Positions 13,902 through 22,183 of a stretch of DNA of 64,000 nt are shown here, piece after piece. The notes beneath the pieces are model-generated. The model had not been told where the DNA came from, did not search any database, and was given only the letters and a program-made list of their open reading frames with translations. A program made the translations under genes and the position numbers. The DNA comes from Actinomyces sp. oral taxon 448 str. F0400 (lineage in GTDB: Bacteria; Actinomycetota; Actinomycetes; Actinomycetales; Actinomycetaceae): positions 1,685,861-1,749,860 of the forward strand of contig NZ_GL985606.1 of assembly GCF_000220835.1 (NCBI RefSeq), written 5' to 3'. Each line of letters begins with the position of its first letter. Position 1 is the stretch's first letter.

Positions 13902-13975
13902 TACCTCCAGTGGGATTCGAACCCACAACACTCCGATTTTGAGTCGGATGCCTCTGCCAGTTGGGCTATGGAGGC
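13902..13975 (-). tRNA. tRNA with anticodon CAA (leucine by anticodon, class I shape)
   Basis: Read on the minus strand, a 7-bp acceptor (GCCTCCA/TGGAGGT, first pair G-T), a 3-bp D stem with GG in the loop, an anticodon stem TCCGA/TCGGA with loop CTCAAAA, and a T arm GTGGG-TTCGAAT-CCCAC fold cleanly. The anticodon is CAA, for the leucine codon UUG. The variable region is only 5 bases (GTGTT), so it lacks the long arm of ordinary tRNA-Leu. The discriminator is A73, as in leucine tRNAs. CCA is not encoded (CCG follows). It lies between pyk and the ANTAR regulator gene. Confidence 0.85.
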
Positions 13976-14043
13976 GTGGCCGCGCTCACAGGAACGGGTG
14001 CCGCTCGCGCGTCGACGTGGCCCACCATACTAGGATTCAGCGC

Positions 14044-14664
14044 GTGAGCAACGAGTCAAGTTCTTCCCGCACCCGCAGGGTCCTGGTCGCCGAGGACGAG
14101 ACCTTGATCCGCCTGGATATCGTCGAGACCCTCACCGACGCCGGTTACGAGGTCGTCGCCGAGGCCGCCGATGGTGAGGAGGCCGTGCGGCTCGCCGACG
14201 AGCACGTGGTCGACCTGTGCGTCATGGACGTCAAGATGCCGGTTCTGGATGGCATCACCGCTGCCGAGCGCATCCTGGACAAGCACAACTGCGCTGTTGT
14301 CATGCTCACGGCGTTCTCGCAGACCGAGCTCGTCGAGCGCGCCTCCGCCGCCGGTGCCATGGCCTACGTGGTCAAGCCCTTCACCCCGGCCGATCTGATC
14401 CCCGCCCTGGAGATCGCCTTCAGCCGCCACGAGGAGATCCAGTCCTTGGAGACCGAGATCTCCGACCTGCAGGAGCGTTTCGAGACCCGCAAGCGCGTCG
14501 ACCGCGCCAAGGGGCTGCTCATGGAGAAGATGGGCCTGAGCGAGCCCGAGGCCTTCAGGTGGCTGCAGAAGACCTCCATGAACCGCCGCCTGACCATGCG
14601 CGAGGTGGCTGAGGCCGTCATCGAGCAGGTCGGCCCGGGAACCAAGGACAACAAGGAGAGCTGA
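14044..14664 (+). CDS. pdtaR: ANTAR-domain response regulator (PdtaR-like)
   Basis: The 206-residue protein has a receiver domain (about 12-130) with acidic pocket E17/D18, phospho-acceptor Asp62 in 'CVMDVKMP' and Lys in 'YVVKPF'. A coiled helix leads into an RNA-binding ANTAR domain (about 145-200: 'RKRVDRAKGLLMEKMGLSEPEAFRWLQ'). ANTAR proteins bind paired hexaloop hairpins and prevent transcription termination; the mycobacterial homologue works with a histidine kinase, PdtaS. No kinase gene is adjacent here. The GTG at 14044 is chosen because TAGGAT (14031-14036) lies 7 bases upstream (leaderless), and the long upstream extension would run through the tRNA. Confidence 0.93.
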   Translation: MSNESSSSRTRRVLVAEDETLIRLDIVETLTDAGYEVVAEAADGEEAVRLADEHVVDLCVMDVKMPVLDGITAAERILDKHNCAVVMLTAFSQTELVERASAAGAMAYVVKPFTPADLIPALEIAFSRHEEIQSLETEISDLQERFETRKRVDRAKGLLMEKMGLSEPEAFRWLQKTSMNRRLTMREVAEAVIEQVGPGTKDNKES

Positions 14665-14670
14665 CCGCGG

Positions 14671-14692
14671 AGGGCTCGAGCAGCCCTTTATT
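14671..14692 (+). terminator. Rho-independent terminator after the ANTAR regulator
   Basis: AGGGCT (14671-14676) pairs with AGCCCT (14682-14687) around a 5-base loop, followed by TTATT. It lies directly after the regulator stop codon, between convergent genes. Confidence 0.65.
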
Positions 14693-14735
14693 CCCCATTC
14701 GGACGCCGGCTACCACTGCCGCCCCGGCGGCCCCC

Positions 14736-15281
14736 TCAGTCCTCGTTGCGTTTGTCGGGATCCGTCGGCGTCGTGTAGAGGCTGCGCAGCGAGCCCCGGG
14801 CGACGGTGCGTCCATCCTCGTCGCTGATCCGCACCTCGTAGACCGTCGTGCGCCGACCCCGATGGACCGGGGTCGCGACCGCCGTCACCCAGCCGCGCCG
14901 AGCGGGGCGCAGATGGCTGACCTGAAGCTCGGCGCCCACCGGCACCGTCGAGTCCGGGGCGGCTTCGCGTGCCGCCACCGAGGCGGTCGTTTCGATAAGT
15001 GCGGCGCTCGCGCCCCCGTGCAGGATCCCGATGACCTGGCGGGCCCCGTCGACCGGCATGCGCACGACCGTCCGCTCGGCGGAGCGCTCCAGCACCTGCA
15101 TGCGCAGCGTCGCCATGAGGGTGCCGCGCTCGGGATCGGCCAGGCCCGCTGCGCCGACGGCGCTCACCGCGCTGACGGCGGAGCCCGCGGGCCGCGGATC
15201 GGGGAACGGGCGCACCGCCTTGGCGGGGAAGGCGACTGGCGCGTCGGCGGATCGGGAGTCCTGGAACTGGTCGGAGGTCAT
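14736..15281 (-). CDS. PaaI-family hotdog thioesterase
   Basis: The 181-residue protein has a hotdog fold core from about residue 60: 'GARQVIGILHGGASAALIETTAS' contains the HGG motif of PaaI/MenI-type acyl-CoA thioesterases, and 'VGAELQVSHLRPARRGWVTAVATPVHRG' is the typical central strand pair. The substrate could be a phenylacetyl-CoA-like or menaquinone-pathway CoA ester; sequence alone does not decide. The first 55 residues are Ala/Pro-rich and may be overcalled. Only 14 bases separate its ATG from the divergent polA ATG, so the two promoters must overlap the opposite coding regions. Confidence 0.8.
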   Translation of the reverse strand: MTSDQFQDSRSADAPVAFPAKAVRPFPDPRPAGSAVSAVSAVGAAGLADPERGTLMATLRMQVLERSAERTVVRMPVDGARQVIGILHGGASAALIETTASVAAREAAPDSTVPVGAELQVSHLRPARRGWVTAVATPVHRGRRTTVYEVRISDEDGRTVARGSLRSLYTTPTDPDKRNED

Positions 15282-15295
15282 ACCCGTAGGCTGGC

Positions 15296-18124
15296 ATGGT
15301 GAGCACTACCGCGACCAGCCCCGCACCCGCCCCCGCCGGAGGACGCCTTCTCCTCGTTGACGGCCACTCCATGGCCTTCCGAGCCTTCTACGCTCTGCCG
15401 GTGGACAGCTTCACGACCTCCACCGGACAGACCACCAATGCCGTCCACGGCTTCGTCTCCATGTTCCTGTCCCTGCTGGAGCGCGAGGAGCCGACCCACG
15501 TCGCGGTCGCCTTCGATTTGCCCGGCGGGACCTTCCGCACCGAGGAGTACGCCGGATACAAGGCCACGCGCGACGAGACCCCGGCCCCCTTTGTCGGTCA
15601 GGTCGAGCTCATCGAGGAGGTGCTGGCCGCGATGAACGTGCGCTCCCTGACCGCCCCCGGTTTCGAGGCCGATGACATCCTGGCTACGCTGGCCGCCTCC
15701 GCCCAGGCTCAGGGCATGGAGGTCCTCCTGTGCTCCGGAGACCGGGACGCCTTCCAGACGGTCACCGATCGCTGCACCGTGCTCTACCCCGTCAAGGGCG
15801 TGTCCACCCTGCGCCGCATGACGCCGGCCGAGGTCGAGGAGCGCTACGGCGTGCCGCCGCAGCGCTACCCCCACCTGGCCGCCCTGGTGGGCGAGACCAG
15901 CGACAACCTGCCGGGCGTGCCCGGAGTCGGCCCCAAGACCGCGGCGAAGTGGATCACCCTTTACGACGGGCTCGAGGGCGTCATCGCCAACGCCGACGAG
16001 ATCAAGGGGAAAGCGGGCCAGTCCCTGCGCGACCACCTGTCCGACGTCGTGCGCAACCGCCGTCTCAACCACCTGCTGACGGACCTCGACCTGGGCGTGT
16101 CCCCGACTGCCGACCTGGCCGTGCGCTGCGCCGACCGGGACGAGCTCACCCGGGTCATGGACACCCTGGAGTTCCGTACCCTTCACCAGCGCGCTCAGAG
16201 GGTCCTGACTTTCCGCGAGGCCGACAACGGCGCCGACCATGCCGCCGCGCTCACCGGCGGGGACTGCCCGGCCTCCCGCCTCGAGGGGCTCGAGGTCGCC
16301 GTACTCGGCCGCGACCTGGCCCCCGGGGGGCTGGGAGAGTGGCTGACGGACCACGTCGGAGCCCGCGCGAGCAGCGTCCACGGGAAGGCCCACGGTTCTG
16401 GCCTCGGTCTCGATGTCGTCGGGGTTCTGGCTCCCGGCCGGGCCGATGCCACCACCGTGTCGCTGTCGGATGCGCACGTCGCCGTCGTCGTCGACCTGGC
16501 GATGGCCTCGCCTGAGGACGAGAAGACCTTGGAGAACGTGCTCGCCGATCCCCGCACGCCTCTGATCGTCACCGACGCCAAGGGCGCCTGGCACGCTCTG
16601 CGGGCCCGGGGCTTCACCCTGGACGGCGTCGTCTTCGACCCCGCCCTGGCCGGGTACCTGTGCCGCCCCGAGCAGCGCGGCTACGACGTGGCGTCCCTGG
16701 CGCAGCGTTGGCTGGGCGTCGATCTGGAGGCGCTCGACGACGATGATGTCACCGCCCAGAGCGCCTTCGACCTGGAGGCTCTCACCGCCTGTGAGGATCG
16801 CGGCACCATCTCGGCCGGGGCCGTGGCCGCCGCCCGCCGCGCCGCCGTCCAGGGTGACCTCGCCGCGGCCCTGTGCGATGAGTTGCGGGATCGGGACGCC
16901 GAGATGCTTTTCACCGAGCTGGAGATGCCCGTGGCCGCGACCCTGGCGGAGATGGAGGACACCGGCATCGCCGTCGAGGATGCGGTGCTCGCGGCCCGCG
17001 AGGTGGAGCTCGATGCTCGCGTCACCCACGCCGCCGAGGCCGCCTGGGCCGCCGCTGGCCACGAGCTCAACCTGTCCAGCCCCAAACAGCTTCAGACGGT
17101 TCTGTTCGACGAGCTCGACATGCCTAGGACTCGACGGACCAAGACCGGCTACACCACCGACGCGGGCGCCCTGGCCGACCTGTACGTCAAGACCGGGCAT
17201 CCGTTCCTGGAGAATCTGCTCGAGCATCGCGACGCCATCAAGCTGCGCCAGACCGTCGAGGGTCTGCGCAAAGCGATCCTGCCCGACGGGCGCATCCACA
17301 CCACCTTCCAGCAGACGATCACCGCCACCGGCAGGCTCTCCTCGACCGACCCCAACCTGCAGAACATTCCGGCGCGGACCGAGGAGGGCAGGCGCATCCG
17401 TGAGGCCTTCACCGTCGGCGCGGGCTACGAGTGCCTGCTGACGGCCGACTACTCGCAGATCGAGATGCGCATCATGGCGCACCTGTCGGGGGATGAGGCT
17501 CTTATCGAGGCCTTCCGGAGCGGAGAGGACCTGCACCGCTACGTCGCCGCCATGGTCCACGACATCGACGTCTCCGCTGTCACCGGTGAGCAGCGCGGTC
17601 GTGTCAAGGCCATGAGCTACGGGCTCGCCTACGGCTTGTCCACCTACGGACTGGCCAGGCAACTGGGCATCGATAACACCGAGGCGGCCGCTCTGCGCGA
17701 CGCCTACTTCGCCCGTTTCGGCCGCGTCCACGACTATCTCGAGGGAGTTGTCGAGCAGGCCCGCCGCGACGGCTACACCCAGACCATGTTCGGACGGCGC
17801 CGCTACCTTCCGGACCTGACCAGCGACAACCGGCAGCGCCGGGAGATGGCGGAGCGGGCCGCCCTCAACGCACCGATCCAGGGCAGTGCGGCGGACATCG
17901 TCAAGAAGGCGATGATCGACGTGGCTCAATGCCTGGACGATGCCGGGCTGACCTCGCGGCTGCTGCTGCAGATCCACGATGAGCTGCTCGTCGAAGTCTC
18001 GCCGGGGGAGTCGGCGGCCGTCGAGGATGTTGTGCGCGAGCGAATGGCCGGCGCGGCCGAGCTGCTGGTGCCCCTGGACGTCTCGGTCGGTCGGGGCGCG
18101 ACCTGGCGGGAGGCCGCGCACTGA
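15296..18124 (+). CDS. polA: DNA polymerase I
   Basis: PolA fills gaps and removes RNA primers in Okazaki-fragment maturation and excision repair. The protein has an N-terminal 5'-3' nuclease (about 15-310; 'LLLVDGHSMAFRAFYALP', 'GFEADDILATLA', 'GVPGVGPKTAAKW') and a middle domain lacking clear exonuclease acidic motifs, as in many actinobacterial PolA proteins. A complete polymerase domain follows, with motif A 'TADYSQIEMR', motif B 'KAMSYGLAYGLSTYG' and motif C 'IHDELLVE'. TAGGCT at 15287-15292 lies only 3 bases before this ATG but 6 before the GTG at 15299, so a leaderless start at 15299 (one residue shorter) may be the real one. Confidence 0.97.
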   Translation: MVSTTATSPAPAPAGGRLLLVDGHSMAFRAFYALPVDSFTTSTGQTTNAVHGFVSMFLSLLEREEPTHVAVAFDLPGGTFRTEEYAGYKATRDETPAPFVGQVELIEEVLAAMNVRSLTAPGFEADDILATLAASAQAQGMEVLLCSGDRDAFQTVTDRCTVLYPVKGVSTLRRMTPAEVEERYGVPPQRYPHLAALVGETSDNLPGVPGVGPKTAAKWITLYDGLEGVIANADEIKGKAGQSLRDHLSDVVRNRRLNHLLTDLDLGVSPTADLAVRCADRDELTRVMDTLEFRTLHQRAQRVLTFREADNGADHAAALTGGDCPASRLEGLEVAVLGRDLAPGGLGEWLTDHVGARASSVHGKAHGSGLGLDVVGVLAPGRADATTVSLSDAHVAVVVDLAMASPEDEKTLENVLADPRTPLIVTDAKGAWHALRARGFTLDGVVFDPALAGYLCRPEQRGYDVASLAQRWLGVDLEALDDDDVTAQSAFDLEALTACEDRGTISAGAVAAARRAAVQGDLAAALCDELRDRDAEMLFTELEMPVAATLAEMEDTGIAVEDAVLAAREVELDARVTHAAEAAWAAAGHELNLSSPKQLQTVLFDELDMPRTRRTKTGYTTDAGALADLYVKTGHPFLENLLEHRDAIKLRQTVEGLRKAILPDGRIHTTFQQTITATGRLSSTDPNLQNIPARTEEGRRIREAFTVGAGYECLLTADYSQIEMRIMAHLSGDEALIEAFRSGEDLHRYVAAMVHDIDVSAVTGEQRGRVKAMSYGLAYGLSTYGLARQLGIDNTEAAALRDAYFARFGRVHDYLEGVVEQARRDGYTQTMFGRRRYLPDLTSDNRQRREMAERAALNAPIQGSAADIVKKAMIDVAQCLDDAGLTSRLLLQIHDELLVEVSPGESAAVEDVVRERMAGAAELLVPLDVSVGRGATWREAAH

Positions 18125-18189
18125 CAATGAATGATTGATAGTGAGGGATTGCACGGGATCTGCGGTCCTCTTTGGTGATCTCGAACGGG

Positions 18190-18217
18190 TTACGCGCTGG
18201 GCGTGTCCTGATAGAGT
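18190..18217 (+). promoter_or_regulatory. Candidate rpsA promoter
   Basis: TTACGC (18190-18195) and TAGAGT (18212-18217) are separated by 16 bases in the 227-base gap before rpsA. This would give a leader of about 130 bases, long enough for the autoregulation known for S1 in other bacteria. Confidence 0.4.
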
Positions 18218-18351
18218 CCGAGATGTGCGACCCTGGGTGTCTTCCTGACATGCCGCCGCGCCAAGGGACCAGTCCGGGCTGGCCCGAGGATCGGGGGACG
18301 CATGGTTCCTATCAACCCGACCTATCTGTCCGTATTCGGAGCAACCACTCA

Positions 18352-19806
18352 ATGACCACAACCACGCCCAGCCCTGCCCCGGTCGCCGTCAACGACATCG
18401 GCTCGACCGAGGAGATCCTCGCCGCCGTCGACGAGACCATCAAGTACTTCGATGACGGCGATATCGTCGAGGGCACCGTCGTCAAGGTCGACCGTGACGA
18501 GGTCCTCCTCGACATCGGTTACAAGACCGAGGGCGTCATCCTCGCACGCGAGCTGTCGATCAAACACGACGTCGACCCCGACGAGATCGTCTCGGTCGGC
18601 GACGAGATCGAGGCCCTGGTGCTCCAGAAGGAGGACAAGGAGGGCCGCCTGCTCCTGAGTAAGAAGCGCGCTCAGTACGAGCGCGCCTGGGGCACTATCG
18701 AGCGGGTCAAGGAGGAGGACGGCGTCGTCACCGGCTCCGTCATCGAGGTCGTCAAGGGCGGTCTCATCCTCGATATCGGCCTGCGCGGCTTCCTGCCCGC
18801 CTCCCTGGTCGAGATGCGCCGCGTCCGCGATCTCCAGCCCTATGTCGGCCGTGAGCTCGAGGCCAAGATCATCGAGCTGGACAAGAACCGCAACAACGTG
18901 GTTCTCTCCCGCCGGGCCTACCTTGAGCAGACCCAGTCGGAAGTGCGCACCAGTTTCCTCCAGACCCTCCAGAAGGGGCAGATCCGCACCGGTGTGGTCT
19001 CCTCCATCGTCAACTTCGGCGCTTTCGTGGATCTGGGCGGCGTTGACGGACTCGTCCACGTCTCCGAGCTGTCCTGGAAGCACATCGATCACCCCTCCGA
19101 GGTCGTCGAGGTCGGCCAGGAGGTGACCGTCGAGGTCCTCGACGTCGATTTCGATCGCGAGCGCGTCTCCCTGTCGCTCAAGGCGACGCAGGAGGACCCG
19201 TGGCAGGCCTTCGCCCGTACCCACGCCATCGGCCAGGTCGTCCCCGGCAAGGTCACCAAGCTCGTTCCCTTCGGCGCCTTCGTCCGCGTCGAAGACGGCA
19301 TCGAGGGGCTCGTCCACATCTCCGAGCTCGCCCAGCGCCACGTCGAGGTGCCCGAGCAGGTCGCCAAGGTCGGCGACGAGGTCTTCGTCAAGGTCATCGA
19401 CATCGATCTCGATCGTCGTCGCATCTCCCTGTCGCTCAAGCAGGCCAACGAGGGCGTCGACCCCAACTCCGAGGACTTCGACCCCTCGCTGTACGGCATG
19501 GCGGCCGAATACGACGAGAACGGCAACTACAAGTACCCCGAGGGCTTCGATCCGGAGACCAATGAGTGGCTCGAGGGCTTCGATGCCCAGCGCGAGGCCT
19601 GGGAGGCCGAGTACGCGGCCGCCCACGCCCGGTGGGAGGCCCACAAGGCTCAGGTCGCTCGGGCCATGGAGGAGGACACGGAGACCAGCGGGACCCCGTC
19701 CTCATCGGGCGGCACCTCCTACTCCTCGTCCGCTTCGGAGTCGACCGGCACTCTGGCCTCCGACGAGGCCCTGGCCGCTCTGCGCGAGAAGTTGACCGGC
19801 AACTGA
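18352..19806 (+). CDS. rpsA: 30S ribosomal protein S1
   Basis: The 484-residue S1 has four S1/OB-fold RNA-binding repeats in about residues 35-380 ('DIVEGTVVKVDRDEVLLDIGYKTEG', 'GVVTGSVIEVVKGGLILDI', 'GQIRTGVVSSIVNFGAFVDL', 'GQVVPGKVTKLVPFGAFVRV'). This is the four-domain form found in Actinobacteria rather than the six-domain enterobacterial form. The C-terminal tail (about 400-484) is acidic and then Ser/Thr-rich and probably disordered. S1 brings mRNA to the 30S subunit, though leaderless messages, which appear common here, depend on it less. The ATG at 18352 gives the normal S1 N-terminus; the longer frame has no family similarity. Confidence 0.96.
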   Translation: MTTTTPSPAPVAVNDIGSTEEILAAVDETIKYFDDGDIVEGTVVKVDRDEVLLDIGYKTEGVILARELSIKHDVDPDEIVSVGDEIEALVLQKEDKEGRLLLSKKRAQYERAWGTIERVKEEDGVVTGSVIEVVKGGLILDIGLRGFLPASLVEMRRVRDLQPYVGRELEAKIIELDKNRNNVVLSRRAYLEQTQSEVRTSFLQTLQKGQIRTGVVSSIVNFGAFVDLGGVDGLVHVSELSWKHIDHPSEVVEVGQEVTVEVLDVDFDRERVSLSLKATQEDPWQAFARTHAIGQVVPGKVTKLVPFGAFVRVEDGIEGLVHISELAQRHVEVPEQVAKVGDEVFVKVIDIDLDRRRISLSLKQANEGVDPNSEDFDPSLYGMAAEYDENGNYKYPEGFDPETNEWLEGFDAQREAWEAEYAAAHARWEAHKAQVARAMEEDTETSGTPSSSGGTSYSSSASESTGTLASDEALAALREKLTGN

Positions 19807-19981
19807 GTCGGCGGGCTCATGACGGGATCCGCCCCGGCCTCGCGAGGGCTCGTTCACTGGCAGGTGGGCGGGCCCCCGCCCGTGTCGGGCGCGGTTGGTC
19901 GCATCACGGTCGCTGGTGTGCGAGGCTGGCGGGGGAGCAGGGCCGGGCACGGCGGACACGACTGATGAGCCGGGAGGGACG

Positions 19982-21736
19982 ATGACCGCGTGGGACGAGC
20001 TCGCCGACCTGCTCGCCGACCCGGGGGATGTGTGCTCGCCCGCCGGTCAGACCCGCCTGTACGATGCGCTCGTCATCAGTCCGTCGGGAGATGAGCCGCA
20101 GGGGGAGCGCGCCGCCCGCCTCGCTGCGGCTCTCGCGACTGTGGACCGGGCCTGGCTCGCCGGTCTGGGGGAGGACCCTGTGCGCTCGCGCGAGGACATC
20201 GACCGGGCTGTTGACCGGTGCAGTCGGCTGCGGGCGGCGGGGGGACGTTCCATCCTGCCCCTGCGGTACGCGCGCGTGGAGTTGTGCACCTTCTTCGGGG
20301 AGCGCACCGATGCGCTCGAACAACTGCGCGTCGCCCGGCTGTTCTCCTTCGACGGCGTCGACGTTGGCGCGGCTCTGGCGGCGGCCCGAATGCACGACGA
20401 CTTCTCCGGCATCATCCGCACCACGTCCGGGGTGGCCAGACGGCCCGAGGCCGACCCGGTGGGAACCGCCCGCAAACTGGCCGCCTCTCTTCTGCCTCTT
20501 CTCGCCCAGCGGCGCAGAGTCGAAGCCGAGGACGCGTTCATGTCGCTTCACTGGCTTGAGGTGCCGGGTTCGCTGCGTGCACGGGTCTGGGGCGACGAAT
20601 TGGAGTACCTGGGGCTGTCCGGCCAGTGGGAGCGGGGGCTGGCGCTGCTGCGGCACACCGACCTGACCGGCGCAGGGGAGGAACTCACCGCTTGGGGGAT
20701 GCTGAGCACGGCGATTGGGGCCAGCCTCGTCCTGCGCGAGGCCAACCGGGCCGGCTACGGATCGAACGCTCTGGGGTCGTCCATCAGCTGGTCCACCTCC
20801 TGGGGGGCGTCGCTGAGCGTCACCGGCTGGGACACGGTGGTTCACGCCTATGACGCCGTGACGGCCTTCGCCCGTGCGATCGGTGTGCGCTTCGACAAGC
20901 GCAACGGCAACAACGGCGTCTCCTACCGGGTGGAGTCGCGTATGGCCGGCGAGGCCGCCGGGCTGGCTGGCCGCTCTTACGGCACGGTGACCGGCACTGC
21001 GGTCGACGAGGACCGCTTGGATAAACGCGGAGCCCTGCTGGCCGAAGTTGACGAGCTGCTGGTCCTCGCCCGCGGGTACGGGCTGAGCTCGGTGCACGAG
21101 CGAGCCATGAGGACGGCCGAGACCGTCAGCCGGTCGCTTGAGCTCGCCACCGACGACACCCAGCTGGAGAGCGTCGTCGACTTGCGGATCGCCTTCGCCA
21201 GACTCCTGCTGGCGCTGGGTGCGGTCGAGCGTGCCGAACGCGAGTCCCTCGACACCGCCGAGCTGTGCCTGTCGCAGGGGTGGATCGAACTGGCGTGCGC
21301 GAGCCTGGCCACCGCCGCGCGGGCGGCGGACGCCCGCGGCGACCATGAGACAGCGCGGAATCACTGGCTCCGCGTGCGCGGGCAGATGGGGGATTGGGGG
21401 ACGTCGCGGATCAGCCAGCGACTCACCGTCCTGACCGACGCCATCGCGGACCCCGAGACGAGCTGTCTCGCCCTGACGCTGCTGGCCGAGGTCACCGCCG
21501 AGACCGTCGCCGCGGAGCCCGCTCGCGCTTCTGCCGCGAAGGAGGCGTGCAGACGGGGTCGGGCCGAGCTTGACCGATGCAAGTCAGCTCCCGGTGGTCT
21601 CGTCGACCGGATCGCCGCAGTCGAGTGGGCTATCGCCCCCTATGGACGAGGGCGGTCCGGCCGACGACGCACCGGTGGCGATGAGACGATGGCCACCCCC
21701 GCCGCTGGTGACCAGGACAGAGCCGTCAACGGGTGA
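19982..21736 (+). CDS. Large uncharacterised alpha-helical protein
   Basis: I do not recognise this 584-residue protein. It is rich in Ala, Arg, Glu and Leu, with many helix pairs whose spacing resembles degenerate tetratricopeptide-type repeats (for example around residues 380-520). It has no signal peptide, no membrane helix and no obvious catalytic motif. A central segment (about 240-325) is unusually rich in Ser, Gly, Asn and Trp ('SSISWSTSWGASLSVTGW') and breaks the helical pattern. The ATG at 19982 follows GGGAGGGACG, a good ribosome-binding site. It lies between rpsA and the SMR remnant, overlapping the latter by 4 bases. A scaffold role is possible; no function is assigned. Confidence 0.7.
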   Translation: MTAWDELADLLADPGDVCSPAGQTRLYDALVISPSGDEPQGERAARLAAALATVDRAWLAGLGEDPVRSREDIDRAVDRCSRLRAAGGRSILPLRYARVELCTFFGERTDALEQLRVARLFSFDGVDVGAALAAARMHDDFSGIIRTTSGVARRPEADPVGTARKLAASLLPLLAQRRRVEAEDAFMSLHWLEVPGSLRARVWGDELEYLGLSGQWERGLALLRHTDLTGAGEELTAWGMLSTAIGASLVLREANRAGYGSNALGSSISWSTSWGASLSVTGWDTVVHAYDAVTAFARAIGVRFDKRNGNNGVSYRVESRMAGEAAGLAGRSYGTVTGTAVDEDRLDKRGALLAEVDELLVLARGYGLSSVHERAMRTAETVSRSLELATDDTQLESVVDLRIAFARLLLALGAVERAERESLDTAELCLSQGWIELACASLATAARAADARGDHETARNHWLRVRGQMGDWGTSRISQRLTVLTDAIADPETSCLALTLLAEVTAETVAAEPARASAAKEACRRGRAELDRCKSAPGGLVDRIAAVEWAIAPYGRGRSGRRRTGGDETMATPAAGDQDRAVNG

Positions 21737-22112
21737 ACGGCGCGCCCGGGCCCCGCGCCGCGTACGCCGCCACTGCCTCTCATGAAGAGGGCTCCACCAC
21801 GGCGTGGATCATTCTCATCGTCTTCGGCTTGTTCGAGGCCGTCTGGGTCACGGCCATGAGCCGTTCGGAGGGTTTCACCCGCCTGCCCAGTTTCGTCTTC
21901 GCCGTGTCCTGCCTTATTTCCATGGGCGGCCTGGCGATCGCTCTCAAGGATATTCCGGTGGGTACCCGCTATGCCGTGCGGACCGCCGTCGGGGCTGCCA
22001 CGACCGTCGCCTGGTGGCCACCGGGGCCGAGCTCGTCTTGCTCCCGTGGGCCCTCCTGCTCGCCGAACTCATGGCCCGCGTCGTGGGACTCAAGCTCACG
22101 CAGCCCCGTTGA
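21733..22112 (+). pseudogene. Frameshifted SMR-family multidrug efflux gene
   Basis: The first frame encodes an SMR transporter from 'TAWIILIVFGLFEAVWVTAMSRSEGFTR' through 'GGLAIALKDIPVGTRYAVRTAVGAATTVAW', including the membrane-embedded Glu of helix 1. It then runs into unrelated low-quality sequence. The expected final helix, 'ATGAELVLLPWALLLAELMARVVGLKLT', continues in another frame and stops at 22112. A single missing base near 22014 explains both parts. SMR proteins export cationic drugs or guanidinium as dimers of four-helix subunits. In this copy the last helix is lost from the reading frame. The usual Trp of helix 3 (YA-W) is Arg here. The start is uncertain; the GTG at 21733 overlaps the previous stop. 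An assembly error is possible. Confidence 0.75.
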
Positions 22113-22183
22113 CGTCGACGGGCAAGCTCTGCTCGTGCGCCATGCATGTGACTGGCAGATGTCCGTAGGGCTAATCTCACCGC

